The notes under the pieces: generated by a model
The model's input: the letters and a program-made list of their open reading frames with translations, nothing else
Told to the model about the DNA's origin: nothing
The model's database searches: none
Shown here: positions 7,843-16,211 of the stretch, piece by piece
Layout: the number at the start of each line of letters is the position of its first letter
How positions within the stretch are numbered: position 1 is the first letter of the stretch
Made by a program: the position numbers and the translations under genes
Assembly (NCBI RefSeq): GCF_018070465.1
Contig: NZ_JAGPXT010000002.1
Location: forward strand, 1 to 64,000
DNA length: 64,000 nt
Source of the DNA: Micromonospora sp. C95
GTDB lineage: Bacteria; Actinomycetota; Actinomycetes; Mycobacteriales; Micromonosporaceae
Reading direction: 5' to 3'

Positions 7843-8562
7843 TCACCGTAGTGCTGCTGCGATGTCGGCGGCGTTGTCGAACACGGGTGCCGCCCTTTCG
7901 GATTCGTCTTCCGTGAGCGTGACGGACTGGGCGCGGGCCAGCATCTCGGCCGCAGTCTTTGGATCGTGCAGCACCATCGCGAGTTCGGCGCGGTAGACCA
8001 GGACCTCTACCTGCTCGACCGGGTCGTCGTCGGCATGCGGGCGGGCCAATGCGCTGTCGAGGATCCGAACGGCCTGTCCGACGTTCCCCCTGGAATCGGC
8101 CTGCACGACAGCATTCGCCAGGGCCTTGGCCAGCCGCCCGGCGGGCGCGCTGTCCGGTATGGGCGCGGTGGCGGCGTCCCGGAAGACGCGGATCCAGTTG
8201 CCGCCCGGGTCGATGACGCTGAACCCGCCCAACCCGTCGGCGTTCTTCCGCGCCCGCGGCCGGGTCATCCGCGGCGTTCCGGACACCAGTACCTTGCCGT
8301 ACGCGGCACGCATGCCGGCGGCGAACGCCGAGTGCAGTCCCTCGATGTCCGCGGTGAGGACGAGACAGGACCCGTAGGACTGCTCCGGGTCGAACCCGGC
8401 GATCTCGAAGAACTGCAGATGCAGGTCTTCCCGCTGCACCGCCACGCACGGGTTGGGCTTGCGTTGCTTGTACGTGGTGCGAAAACCGAGGACTCCGTAG
8501 AAGGTTTCGACGTCGTCAATGGAGGCGCACGGCAGCAGGGGAACGGTCCGCTCGTTGGTCAT
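7843..8562 (-). CDS. VOC-family (glyoxalase/bleomycin-resistance-like) protein, copy B
   Basis: Protein of about 239 residues and a paralogue of the gene at 2665-3405. It has an N-terminal VOC domain (TVPLLPCASIDDVETFYGVL, later FSVIDPGGNWIRVFRD) and a C-terminal helical region of about 100 residues resembling TPR-type repeats (GQAVRILDSALARPHADDD, VYRAELAMVLHDPKTAAEML). The family includes drug-binding proteins and metal enzymes; the role here is unknown. AAGGAGG lies almost directly against the ATG, closer than usual, but no better in-frame start exists nearby. Fusion of VOC with a helical tail in two copies suggests a conserved subfamily. Confidence 0.75.
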   Translation of the reverse strand: MTNERTVPLLPCASIDDVETFYGVLGFRTTYKQRKPNPCVAVQREDLHLQFFEIAGFDPEQSYGSCLVLTADIEGLHSAFAAGMRAAYGKVLVSGTPRMTRPRARKNADGLGGFSVIDPGGNWIRVFRDAATAPIPDSAPAGRLAKALANAVVQADSRGNVGQAVRILDSALARPHADDDPVEQVEVLVYRAELAMVLHDPKTAAEMLARAQSVTLTEDESERAAPVFDNAADIAAALR

Positions 8563-8743
8563 GCCTCCTTCCTAGACGTCGCAGGGTGTCCGTCGCCCAT
8601 GGAAATAGCCGATCATCACCGCCAGCCACCCGATCGGCCGATGACCCAGAATCAATGCCGCCCAGACGAGCCATCGGCTCGCCAAGATCAGGCATCCGGA
8701 TCTGCCGTTGCGCGGTACTGATCGATCGGAGGCGTGCCGGATT

Positions 8744-8857
8744 TCAGGCGCGCTCGAAGGTGAGGTCGAAGTCCTTCCGCCAGGACCTGCCGGCATCCTC
8801 GGACGCCTCCCAGCGGCCGAAGACGAGACTCATCTCGGAGCGCGCCCGCAGCGACAT
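8744..8857 (-). pseudogene. C-terminal remnant resembling DUF1579-type protein
   Basis: A 37-codon minus-strand frame ends LVFGRWEASEDAGRSWRKDF plus a short tail before the stop. The pattern of a strand, then E-x-S-x-D-x-G-x-x-W, then an aromatic/basic strand is typical of the C-terminal end of DUF1579-like lipocalin-fold proteins. The upstream part of such a gene is absent: the frame runs into the APH-like gene on the other strand. I read it as the tail of a deleted gene. Nothing else was found in 8563-8743. Confidence 0.35.
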
Positions 8858-8878
8858 CGCCGATCGGCCCTCGATAAT
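8851..8878 (+). promoter_or_regulatory. Candidate promoter of leaderless APH-like gene
   Basis: GCGACA (8851-8856) and GATAAT (8873-8878) are separated by 16 bases. GATAAT ends seven bases before the GTG at 8886, so the transcript would begin at or near the start codon. Confidence 0.45.
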
Positions 8879-8885
8879 GGCTGGT

Positions 8886-9623
8886 GTGGATGAGGTCACG
8901 GTCGTCGTCGCCCACAGTGAGCGCGCGACCCTGCGGGTGGGCGATGTGTTCCTGAAGGTCGACAGTGATCAGGCGCGCATCGACGTGGAGGTCGAGGCGA
9001 TGCGGCTGGCGCCCGTCCCGACCCCCGAGGTCCTGTGGCGCAGGCCGCCGGTCCTCGCGATCGCCGCCGTACCCGGCCGGGCGCTCGGCCGTCTCGGCGA
9101 GCCGTCGCCCGCGTCACCGGCGGCGTGGGCCGCGGCGGGCGTGGCGATCCGGGAACTGCACGACGCGCCACCACCGCCGTGGGCCGGCAGGAAGCTCGTC
9201 GGCCTGGACGCGCAACTCGAACGCGAATGCGCCTGGCTCGTCGACAGCGGCACCCTGCCCGCCGACCTGGTCGAGCGCAACCGCGAGATAGCCGAGGCCG
9301 CGTTCCGGCCGTGGACTCCGGTGTTCATGCACGGCGACCTGCAGATCACTCACATCTTCACCGACGGCGACGAGGTCACCGGCGTGATCGACTGGTCCGA
9401 GGCGGCACCCGGCGACGCGCTGTACGACCTGGCCATCCTGACCCTCGGGCACGAGGAACGACTCGACGATCTCCTCGCCGGTTACGGCACCGACGTCGAC
9501 CGGGACGTGATTCGCGCCTGGTGGTCGACGCGCAGCCTGCTGGCGTCCCGCTGGCTGATCGAACACGGCTTCGACCCGTCCGCACCCGGCTGCGAGTTCG
9601 ACGTCCTCAGATCGCGGATGTGA
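8886..9623 (+). CDS. APH-family phosphotransferase (aminoglycoside/choline kinase-like)
   Basis: Protein of about 245 residues of the aminoglycoside phosphotransferase / choline kinase fold. The catalytic loop is HGDLQITHIF (canonical HGDxxxxN) and the metal-binding segment is GVIDWSEAAPGDALYDLA. The Asp of HGD is present, but the usual Asn five residues later is His; an N-terminal strand-glycine loop is short. It may phosphorylate a small molecule, including an antibiotic, but sequence alone does not show which. GTG 8886 is chosen over the in-frame ATG 8877 because GATAAT lies seven bases before it. The last 17 bases overlap the convergent gene. Confidence 0.75.
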   Translation: MDEVTVVVAHSERATLRVGDVFLKVDSDQARIDVEVEAMRLAPVPTPEVLWRRPPVLAIAAVPGRALGRLGEPSPASPAAWAAAGVAIRELHDAPPPPWAGRKLVGLDAQLERECAWLVDSGTLPADLVERNREIAEAAFRPWTPVFMHGDLQITHIFTDGDEVTGVIDWSEAAPGDALYDLAILTLGHEERLDDLLAGYGTDVDRDVIRAWWSTRSLLASRWLIEHGFDPSAPGCEFDVLRSRM

Positions 9624-10578
9624 GGAGATCGGGCGACCTGTCCATGGTGTCCCGGTCCGGGCAGCAGACGGTCAGCGCGGCGGGCACGGCGCGTACCTTC
9701 AGTTTCCGGGCCGTGCTGCGGGCGCCGCCGTCCAGCTCGTACGTCTTCGGCTCGGCGAAGCGGACCTTGACCTTGCGGCCCCGAGTGATCCGCACGAACG
9801 TCGAATCGGCTGAGCGGCCGGTGGCCATCTTGCCGAGGGTCCGGGCCCAGTCGATCGCGCCGCTCGCGGTGGAAACCCCGATCTCCAGCGCACCGCTGTC
9901 GGGGCGCGCGTCGTCGAAGGCCGGTATGCCGCCGGTGATGGTGCCGACGTTGCCGAACAGCACACAACTGGCCTCACCATCGAACCAGAGCACACCGTCG
10001 ACGGTGATCCGGGTCCGGGTCAGCTCGCCGCGCACGTGACGCAGCCCGGTCCACACGTAGGCGAGCCGACCCAGACGTCCCTTCATCTCCCGGTCGGCCT
10101 CCCGGATGAGGTCACCGTCGAAACCGGCACCGGCCATCACCGCGAAGTGCTCGCCGTTGAGCTTGCCCAGGTCGAGCCGGCGCCGCTGCCCGTGCAGACC
10201 GATCCGGACCGCCTCGCGCAGATCCTCGGGAATACCCAGGTTGGTGGCGAACAGGTTGGCGGTGCCGGCCGGCAGGATCGCCATCGGTACGCGGGATCCG
10301 GCGAGGGTGTCGGCGCAACGTTGCACCATGCCGTCGCCGCCCCAGACGAAGACCAGCTCAGCACCCTTGTCGAGCGCCTTGCGCACCTTCTTCGGTGCCT
10401 TGCGGCTCTTGGGCACCTCGTACCAGAGCAGCTGCTCGACACCCGCGCCGACGAGGGCGGCGCGCAGCTCGTCCAGGCCACCACCGAGGCTCTTCTTCCG
10501 GTGGGCCACGACCGCGACGGTGCCCACCGCCACGGCGGACGCCGGCCGGTCCGGATCCACAAGCACACTCGCACTCAT
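9607..10578 (-). CDS. Diacylglycerol kinase-family lipid kinase (DagK/YegS-like)
   Basis: Protein of about 323 residues of the DAG-kinase catalytic superfamily. Such enzymes phosphorylate diacylglycerol or other lipids with ATP at the inner membrane face. The nucleotide-binding motif VFVWGGDGMVQ and the following ILPAGTANLFATNLGI are clear; the C-terminal half (FGNVGTITGGIPAFDDARPD, then FVRITRGRKVKV) matches the lid domain. It has a basic N-terminal region and no transmembrane helix. It converges with and overlaps the APH-like gene by 17 bases. A role in phospholipid turnover is likely, but the exact lipid is unknown. Confidence 0.8.
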   Translation of the reverse strand: MSASVLVDPDRPASAVAVGTVAVVAHRKKSLGGGLDELRAALVGAGVEQLLWYEVPKSRKAPKKVRKALDKGAELVFVWGGDGMVQRCADTLAGSRVPMAILPAGTANLFATNLGIPEDLREAVRIGLHGQRRRLDLGKLNGEHFAVMAGAGFDGDLIREADREMKGRLGRLAYVWTGLRHVRGELTRTRITVDGVLWFDGEASCVLFGNVGTITGGIPAFDDARPDSGALEIGVSTASGAIDWARTLGKMATGRSADSTFVRITRGRKVKVRFAEPKTYELDGGARSTARKLKVRAVPAALTVCCPDRDTMDRSPDLLTSAI

Positions 10579-10839
10579 GCCGGCCAGTGGTACCCGACCG
10601 CCGGCAATTTCACGCCTGGCCCGCTACTGCCGCGGATGCGGCGCAGTGAGCCCGGCGAGGGGTTGACCGGTGGGGTGGGGTGTGCGGCTGCTGTCGACCT
10701 GATAGCGCAGACGGATCACAGCCCGAGACGCGGTCCGTAGCCACCGCCACAGCGCACGGCGTGATAGCACAAACGGTTCAGCTCGACAGGGCCCACACAC
10801 CCTGCCACAGGCCACTTCCCGGCCGGGCAGACACGAGCC
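10579..10839. other. Intergenic stretch, nothing recognised
   Basis: Between the lipid-kinase gene and the htpG terminator hairpin. No protein-like frame, promoter or repeat could be supported on either strand. Confidence 0.4.
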
Positions 10840-10894
10840 CGCCCGCTGCCGGGACCGGGGTGGCTGTGACGCCATTCGATCCCGGCAGCGGGCG
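10840..10894 (-). terminator. htpG terminator hairpin
   Basis: A perfect 15-bp inverted repeat, CGCCCGCTGCCGGGA at 10840-10854 and its complement at 10880-10894, has a 25-base loop and lies about 20 bases after the htpG stop codon. There is no U-tract. Confidence 0.6.
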
Positions 10895-10915
10895 AAGTGC
10901 TGACGGCGGGCGCGG

Positions 10916-12829
10916 CTACAGGGTACGGGCGAGGCGGTCGGCGAGGATCCGGGCGAACCGCGACGGGTCGGCCAGGTCACCGCCCTCCGCGAGCAGCGCG
11001 GTGCCGTAGAGCAGCTCGGCGGTCTCCGCCAGGGAGTCGCCGGCACCCTGCTCGTGGGCCTTGCGCAGGCCGGTGACCAGCGGGTGGGTCGGGTTGATCT
11101 CCAGGATGCGCTTGACCTTCGGCACCTCCTGCCCCATCGCGCGGTACATCTTCTCCAGGGTGGGCGTGAGGTCGTGCGCGTCGCCGACCACGCAGGCCGG
11201 CGAGGTGGTCAGCCGCGACGACAGGCGGACCTCCTTGACGTTGTCCGCCAGCACGGTGCCCATCCAGCCGAGCAGGTCGGCGTACTCGGTGCGCTGCCGC
11301 TCCCGTTCGGCCTCGGCCTCGGTACGCTCCTGCTCACTGTCGAGGTCGACCTGCCCCTTGGCGACCGAGCGCAGCGTCTTGCCGGCGTAGCTGCCGACCC
11401 GCTCGACCCAGACCTCGTCGACCGGGTCGGTGAGCAGCAGCACCTCGTAGCCCTTGGCGCGGAACGCCTCCATGTGCGGAGAGTTCTCGATGGTGGCCCG
11501 GTTCTCGCCGGTGGCGTAGTAGATGTCGCTCTGGCCCTCCCGCATGCGTGCCACGTAGCCGGCCAGGTCCGTCTGCTCGGCCGGGTCGTTGGTGGAGGCC
11601 ACCGACAGGATCTCCAGCAGGGTGTCCTGGTTGTCGGTGTCCTCCAGCAGACCTTCCTTGACCACCGGCCCGAACTCGGTCCAGAAGGTGCGGTAACGCT
11701 CCGGCTGGTCGGTCTTGAGGTCCTTGACCGTGGCGAGGATCTTCTTGACCAGGCGGCGGCGGACGGCCCGGATCTGGCGGTCCTGCTGGAGGATCTCCCG
11801 GGAGATGTTCAGCGACAGGTCGTGGGCGTCCACCACACCCTTGACGAACCGCAGGTAGTTGGGCATCAGCGCGTCGCAGTCGTCCATGATGAACACGCGC
11901 TTGACGTACAGCTGCACGCCCCGTCGCCCCTGCGGGGAGAACAGGTCCAGCGGCGCGTGGGTGGGGATGAACAGCAGCGCCTCGTACTCGAAGGTTCCCT
12001 CGCCCCGCATGTGGATGGTCTCCAGCGGGTCCGCCCAGTCGTGGCTGACGTGCTTGTAGAACTCGTGGTACTCGGCGGGCTCGACCTCGCCGCGCGGGCG
12101 GGCCCACAGCGCCTTCATCGAGTTGAGCGTGACGGTCTCGATGGTGGCGGGGGCGTCGTCGGTGCCGGGCCGCTCCACGGTCATCCGGATCGGGTGGGCG
12201 ATGAAGTCGGAGTAGCGCTTGACGATCTCCCGGATCGTCCACTCGGCCGTGTAGTCGTGCAGGTTGTCCTCGGCGTCGGCGGGCTTGAGGTGCAGGGTCA
12301 CCGCCGTGCCCTGGGCAGCGTCGTCCAGCTCGGTGATGGTGTAGGTGCCCTCGCCGGTGGACTCCCAGCGGGTACCGCCGCTCTCGCCGGCCCGCCGGGT
12401 GACCAGCTCGACCCGCTCGGCGACCATGAACGCGGCGTAGAAGCCGACGCCGAACTGACCGATCAGCTCCTGCGAGGCGCCCGCGTCCTTGGCCTCCCGC
12501 AGCTGCCGCAGCAGCTCCGCGGTGCCGGACTTGGCGATCGTGCCGATGACGGAGACCACCTCGTCGCGGCTCATGCCGATGCCGTTGTCCCGCACGGTGA
12601 GGGTGCGGGCGTCCCGGTCGACCTCGATGGCGACGTGCAGGTCGCCGGTGTCGACGGCGAGATCCTTGTCTACCATCGACGCAAGGCGCAGCTTGTCCAG
12701 CGCGTCGCTGGCGTTTGAGATCAACTCGCGGAGGAAGACGTCCTTGTTCGAGTAGATCGAGTGGACCATCAGCCGGAGCAGCTGACGCGCTTCGGCCTGG
12801 AACTCCAACGTCTCGGCCCGGTCGTTCAC
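10916..12829 (-). CDS. htpG: Molecular chaperone HtpG (Hsp90)
   Basis: Bacterial Hsp90, a dimeric ATP-dependent cytosolic chaperone, of 637 residues, the usual length. The GHKL ATPase domain has FLRELISNASDALDKLR, VRDNGIGMSRDE and the lid GQFGVGFYAAFMVA. The middle domain contains GVVDAHDLSLNISREILQQD, and the C-terminal dimerisation domain follows. The start is GTG 12829, preceded by AAAGGA with a six-base spacer. It is probably monocistronic: a hairpin follows the gene, and the next upstream gene ends about 90 bases away. TATCCT at 12870-12875 (minus strand) is a possible -10 box; no HspR/HAIR or CIRCE element was seen. Confidence 0.95.
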   Translation of the reverse strand: MNDRAETLEFQAEARQLLRLMVHSIYSNKDVFLRELISNASDALDKLRLASMVDKDLAVDTGDLHVAIEVDRDARTLTVRDNGIGMSRDEVVSVIGTIAKSGTAELLRQLREAKDAGASQELIGQFGVGFYAAFMVAERVELVTRRAGESGGTRWESTGEGTYTITELDDAAQGTAVTLHLKPADAEDNLHDYTAEWTIREIVKRYSDFIAHPIRMTVERPGTDDAPATIETVTLNSMKALWARPRGEVEPAEYHEFYKHVSHDWADPLETIHMRGEGTFEYEALLFIPTHAPLDLFSPQGRRGVQLYVKRVFIMDDCDALMPNYLRFVKGVVDAHDLSLNISREILQQDRQIRAVRRRLVKKILATVKDLKTDQPERYRTFWTEFGPVVKEGLLEDTDNQDTLLEILSVASTNDPAEQTDLAGYVARMREGQSDIYYATGENRATIENSPHMEAFRAKGYEVLLLTDPVDEVWVERVGSYAGKTLRSVAKGQVDLDSEQERTEAEAERERQRTEYADLLGWMGTVLADNVKEVRLSSRLTTSPACVVGDAHDLTPTLEKMYRAMGQEVPKVKRILEINPTHPLVTGLRKAHEQGAGDSLAETAELLYGTALLAEGGDLADPSRFARILADRLARTL

Positions 12830-12899
12830 ACCAAGTCCTTTCCGGTCATCAGCACGACGGTTCGCGGAAAGGATACGAGTCGTCGCGCTGCGCGTGCGT

Positions 12900-12914
12900 C
12901 GGGCGGTCCGCCCG
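12900..12914 (-). terminator. Short hairpin after the GerMN lipoprotein gene
   Basis: CGGGCGG and CCGCCCG, separated by one base, begin three bases after the stop codon of the GerMN gene. It could terminate the two-component operon, though the arms must open to make a loop. Confidence 0.35.
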
Positions 12915-12917
12915 TTC

Positions 12918-13514
12918 TCACCGAGGATTGATCAACACGGCGTAGTCGGAGGCGGTGAGCGGCTCCGACGACAGCGAGCCGTCCGCGCGGGGGACGCTCA
13001 GCGGCGTGTCGCCCTCCAGGAACAGCACCGCCGTGACGTCGGTGCGGGCGCTGAGCGTGCAGACGATCTGACCGTACGCCAGCCGACCGTCGCTGCGGCC
13101 GGTGTCCACCGCCGTCAGCCCGACGGTGACCCGGGCCAACCCGTCGACCAGCTCGACCACCGCGCTGGTGAAGGCTCCCGGCAGGGCACTTGTCAGCCCG
13201 TCGTCGCGCTCGCCCGGGGTCGGTCCGGCCAGCAGGGCCCGCAACTGCGCGTCGAGCGCGGGCACCTGGTCGGCCCGGCGGATCACCGGCACCAGGCGTT
13301 CGTCGCGGGAGAAGTAGAGCACCTCGGTCACCGCGCCGGTCTCGGCCGCCGTCGGCGCGGCGGTGGCCGTGGCCGGGAAGGGTACGGGTGGCGGGGTGAC
13401 CGCGCGGGGTCGATCCTCGGCGGGTACCCCGCACGCCCCGAGCAGGGCGGACACGGTCAAGATCGTCACGACCCCGACCGTCCGCGCGGCCCGGACGGTG
13501 CCGGGCCGGTTCAC
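12918..13514 (-). CDS. GerMN-domain lipoprotein of a two-component operon
   Basis: Exported lipoprotein of about 198 residues. The N-terminus has a basic stretch, a hydrophobic core (VGVVTILTVSALLGACG) and a lipobox LGAC at the cysteine. The mature part holds a GerMN domain (VLYFSRDERLVPVIRRAD, then AFTSAVVELVDGLARVTVG), found in spore-germination GerM and actinobacterial LpqB. Its GTG start overlaps the histidine-kinase stop by four bases (GTGA), so translation is coupled. Regulator-kinase-lipoprotein operons occur in actinomycete envelope-stress systems such as CseB/CseC with CseA; by analogy it may modulate the kinase's sensing at the outer face of the membrane. Confidence 0.8.
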   Translation of the reverse strand: MNRPGTVRAARTVGVVTILTVSALLGACGVPAEDRPRAVTPPPVPFPATATAAPTAAETGAVTEVLYFSRDERLVPVIRRADQVPALDAQLRALLAGPTPGERDDGLTSALPGAFTSAVVELVDGLARVTVGLTAVDTGRSDGRLAYGQIVCTLSARTDVTAVLFLEGDTPLSVPRADGSLSSEPLTASDYAVLINPR

Positions 13515-14866
13515 GAGAGGCTCCCCGGCAGGGTGACCCGGAATCGGGCGCCGCCCTCCGGGCGGTCGCTGACCGAGGCGTCTCCGCCGTGCGCGGCGGC
13601 GTGCTGGGCCACCAGGGCCAGCCCCAGGCCGGTACCGTCACCGCCGCCACGGTAGTTGGCCGCCCGGCCCCGGACGAAACGGTCGAAGATCGCCTTGCGG
13701 TCCTCCATCGGCACTCCCGGGCCTTCGTCGTCGACCTCGATCACGCCGGTGTCCGCCGCGTGGGACAGCCGCACCGCGACCGGTCCCGCCCCGTACCGCT
13801 CGGCGTTGTCCAGCAGGTTCGCCAACACCTGGGCGACCCGGCGACGGTCCACCCGCCACCCGGCTGGCGTTCCCGCTGCCAACTGCACCATCGACTCCGG
13901 CAGGTCCCGGTCCCGGCACGCCTGCCGGGCCAGCTCGGGCAGGTCCACCGACTCCCGGTGCACCGGTTGGTCACCACGGGCCAGGTCCAGCAGGTCGTTG
14001 ACCAGTTGCTGGAAACGGTCGATCTCGTCGGCGACGAGCCGCGCCGCGGTGGCGGTCCGCTCGTCCTGGCCCTCCCGACGCCGGGACAGCACACTTGCCG
14101 CCGCGGCGAGGGTCTGCAACGGCGAGCGCAGTTCGTGACTGACGTCGGCGGCGAAACGCCGGTCCCGCTCGATCCGCCCGGCCAGCTCGTCGACCATCCG
14201 GTTGAAGGAGGTGGACAGGCGGGTCAGGTCCGGGTCGGTGTCCGGGGCGAGTCGGGTGGTGAAGTCGCCGGCCGCGATCCGCTCGGCCGCGTCGGCGACG
14301 GCGGTCAGCGGACGCAGCCCGTGTCGGGTGGCGTACCAGCCGAGGGCCGCCCCCGACCCGGCGACCATGATGGCCACCGCGGTGAGCGCCAGCGCCAGCA
14401 CCTGGAAGGTCTGTTCCAGTTCCCGCAGCGAGGCGATCTCGTAGAAGGCGGTCGACTCGGACAGCGGCACGCCGACCAGCATCACCGGAGTGTCGTTGAC
14501 GCGGACCCGCTGCACCGCCGGCTCTCCCGCCGAGACCAGCTCCTGGAACCGGGCCGGCACGATCGTGGTCAGCCCGGTGTCGGCGGTGCGGGCGTACCAC
14601 TCGCCGTCGAGCAGCACCAGGGGTCGCCGTCCGGTGCCGGTGTCCAACGCCCGCAGCGCCTCCGCGACGTCCGGGTTCTCGATGTTCAGCCCGGCGCGGA
14701 CCACCGCCGCGTCGTAGTACGCCGCCCGCAGCACGGTGCGCTCCCGCTCGTCGAGCAGGGTGCGGCGGGTCAGTTCGTACGACACCAGGGCCATCGAGGC
14801 GGACAACAGCAACGCACCGACCGCGAACGCGGCGGTGACCCGGGCACGCAGTCCGAGGCGTCTCAT
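13511..14866 (-). CDS. Sensor histidine kinase (HAMP, HisKA, HATPase)
   Basis: Membrane histidine kinase of about 451 residues. It has two transmembrane helices (near residues 10-30 and 165-190) enclosing an extracytoplasmic sensor of roughly 130 residues, then a HAMP linker (GLRPLTAVADAAERIAAGDF), a HisKA box FAADVSHELRSPLQTL with the phosphorylated His, and a HATPase domain with NLLDNAERYG, DEGPGVP and GTGLGLAL. It should phosphorylate the response regulator encoded just upstream. ATG 14866 is chosen because ATGA overlaps the regulator stop by four bases; the longer open frame has no protein character. Confidence 0.9.
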   Translation of the reverse strand: MRRLGLRARVTAAFAVGALLLSASMALVSYELTRRTLLDERERTVLRAAYYDAAVVRAGLNIENPDVAEALRALDTGTGRRPLVLLDGEWYARTADTGLTTIVPARFQELVSAGEPAVQRVRVNDTPVMLVGVPLSESTAFYEIASLRELEQTFQVLALALTAVAIMVAGSGAALGWYATRHGLRPLTAVADAAERIAAGDFTTRLAPDTDPDLTRLSTSFNRMVDELAGRIERDRRFAADVSHELRSPLQTLAAAASVLSRRREGQDERTATAARLVADEIDRFQQLVNDLLDLARGDQPVHRESVDLPELARQACRDRDLPESMVQLAAGTPAGWRVDRRRVAQVLANLLDNAERYGAGPVAVRLSHAADTGVIEVDDEGPGVPMEDRKAIFDRFVRGRAANYRGGGDGTGLGLALVAQHAAAHGGDASVSDRPEGGARFRVTLPGSLS

Positions 14867-15552
14867 CGTTGCAGTTTGTAGCCCAGCCCGCGCAGCGTCA
14901 CCAGGTGTCGGGGGTTGGCCGGATCGGCTTCGATCTTCTGGCGCAGCCGACCGACGTGCACGTCGACAAGCCGTTCGTCGCCGCTGTCGTACCCCCAGAC
15001 CCGGCTGAGCAGCTGTTGCCGCGAGAGCACCCGGCCGGCGTGTTCGGCCAGCTCGCACAGCAGCCGGAACTCGGTGCGGGTGACCGCGACCGGTGCACCG
15101 GAGCGGCGCACCTCCCCCGCCTCGGGGCTCACCTCCAGGTCACCGAAGGCGAACACCGGCACCGGCTGCGGGCCGTCCGGTGCGGTCGTCGTGCGGCCAC
15201 GTCGGCGCAGGGCGCGCAGCCGGGCGGTCAGTTCCTTGATCGCCACCGGCTTGACCACGTAGTCGTCGGCACCGGCCTCGAGGGCGGCGACGATGTCGTG
15301 GGTGTCGTCGCGGGCGCTGACCACGACGATCGGTACGTCGTCGTCACGGCGCAGTTGGCGGATGCCCTCGAAGCCGTCGATGCCGGGCAGCATCAGGTCG
15401 ACCAGGACGTAGTCGGCGGGATCGCGGCGCTGCGTGCGCAGCCCCTCCTCGGCGGTGGCCGCTCCCCGGGCCTCGTAGCCCTCGTCCTCCAGAGCGAGCA
15501 GCAACGCCAACCGGATCCGGTCGTCGTCCTCGATCACCAGTACCGCTGTCAT
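14863..15552 (-). CDS. OmpR-family response regulator
   Basis: Response regulator of about 229 residues. The receiver domain has the acidic pair in VLVIEDDDRIRLALLLALED, phospho-acceptor Asp in VLVDLMLPGIDG, Thr/Ser region VVSARDD and Lys in DDYVVKPVA. The C-terminal winged helix shows VTRTEFRLLCELAEHAGRVL and VDVHVGRLRQKI. It is first in a three-gene operon with the kinase and lipoprotein. It resembles CseB-like regulators, but I would not assign orthology. ATG 15552 is chosen at the conserved N-terminus; an ATG at 15564 is possible. Confidence 0.9.
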   Translation of the reverse strand: MTAVLVIEDDDRIRLALLLALEDEGYEARGAATAEEGLRTQRRDPADYVLVDLMLPGIDGFEGIRQLRRDDDVPIVVVSARDDTHDIVAALEAGADDYVVKPVAIKELTARLRALRRRGRTTTAPDGPQPVPVFAFGDLEVSPEAGEVRRSGAPVAVTRTEFRLLCELAEHAGRVLSRQQLLSRVWGYDSGDERLVDVHVGRLRQKIEADPANPRHLVTLRGLGYKLQR

Positions 15553-15706
15553 ACCCGGAATCATCTCCAAGCCCTGGCCGCCGGGCCAACCGCGATCGAC
15601 AACAGGGGGTTTTGTCACGCAACTGTCATCCGTCCGCGCGGTGGCCGCCAACCCCGCTGGGCAGGGTGAGAGCCACTCGGAGACCGCAGGAGAGGGGGGC
15701 TTGCAC

Positions 15707-16168
15707 GTGACCGCACCACGACGCCCCGAGTGCTCGGTGCCGCTGGTGGAGGTGGCCATCACCGAGTTCGATCTGAGCTGCCTGCCGGAGACCGGCGCGG
15801 TCCTCGATCAGCTCCTGGCCCTGCGTCCCCGCCAGGTCGTGGTCGACCTGGCCGGCTGTCGGCACATCGACGCCGCCGCCATCGGCCTGCTGCTCGACGT
15901 GCACCGTCGGATGGTCCGTGCCGGCGGTGTGCTGGCCGTACGCAATCCGAACCCGCGCATCACCCGCATCCTGCAGACCGCCCGGCTGGACCAGATCCTG
16001 CCGGTGCACACCGACGCCGGGGCCACCTCGGCCCCGATCGCCGAGGCGGCCCCCGCCGCACCTGCCACCGCCGCACCGGGCGTGCTACCGGCCGACGGGA
16101 CACCGGCACCGGGTACGGTGCCGCGCGCCGCCGCGTACGGCCGCGCCGCTGTCACCGTACGCACCTGA
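15707..16168 (+). CDS. STAS-domain protein (anti-sigma-factor antagonist type)
   Basis: Protein of about 153 residues with a STAS domain over roughly residues 12-105. VVVDLAGCRHIDAAAIGLLL contains the conserved strand and helix, but the Ser/Thr normally phosphorylated by an anti-sigma kinase (D-S-x-G/A) is Ala here (DAAAIG). The tail (residues 105-153) is Ala/Pro-rich and disordered. Such proteins regulate sigma factors by partner switching. GTG 15707 is preceded by GGAGAGG. It is divergent from the response regulator and first in a likely three-gene plus-strand unit. Confidence 0.75.
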   Translation: MTAPRRPECSVPLVEVAITEFDLSCLPETGAVLDQLLALRPRQVVVDLAGCRHIDAAAIGLLLDVHRRMVRAGGVLAVRNPNPRITRILQTARLDQILPVHTDAGATSAPIAEAAPAAPATAAPGVLPADGTPAPGTVPRAAAYGRAAVTVRT

Positions 16169-16211
16169 CACACCGCAGCCGACGCATCTGACCGCGAGCA
16201 CGAGGAGCAGC

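Noticed and set aside
11054-12718. 554-codon plus-strand frame opposite htpG
   Set aside because: Shadow of a highly conserved chaperone gene.
12830-12917. HspR (HAIR) or CIRCE operator before htpG
   Set aside because: No matching inverted repeat was found; only a possible -10 box.
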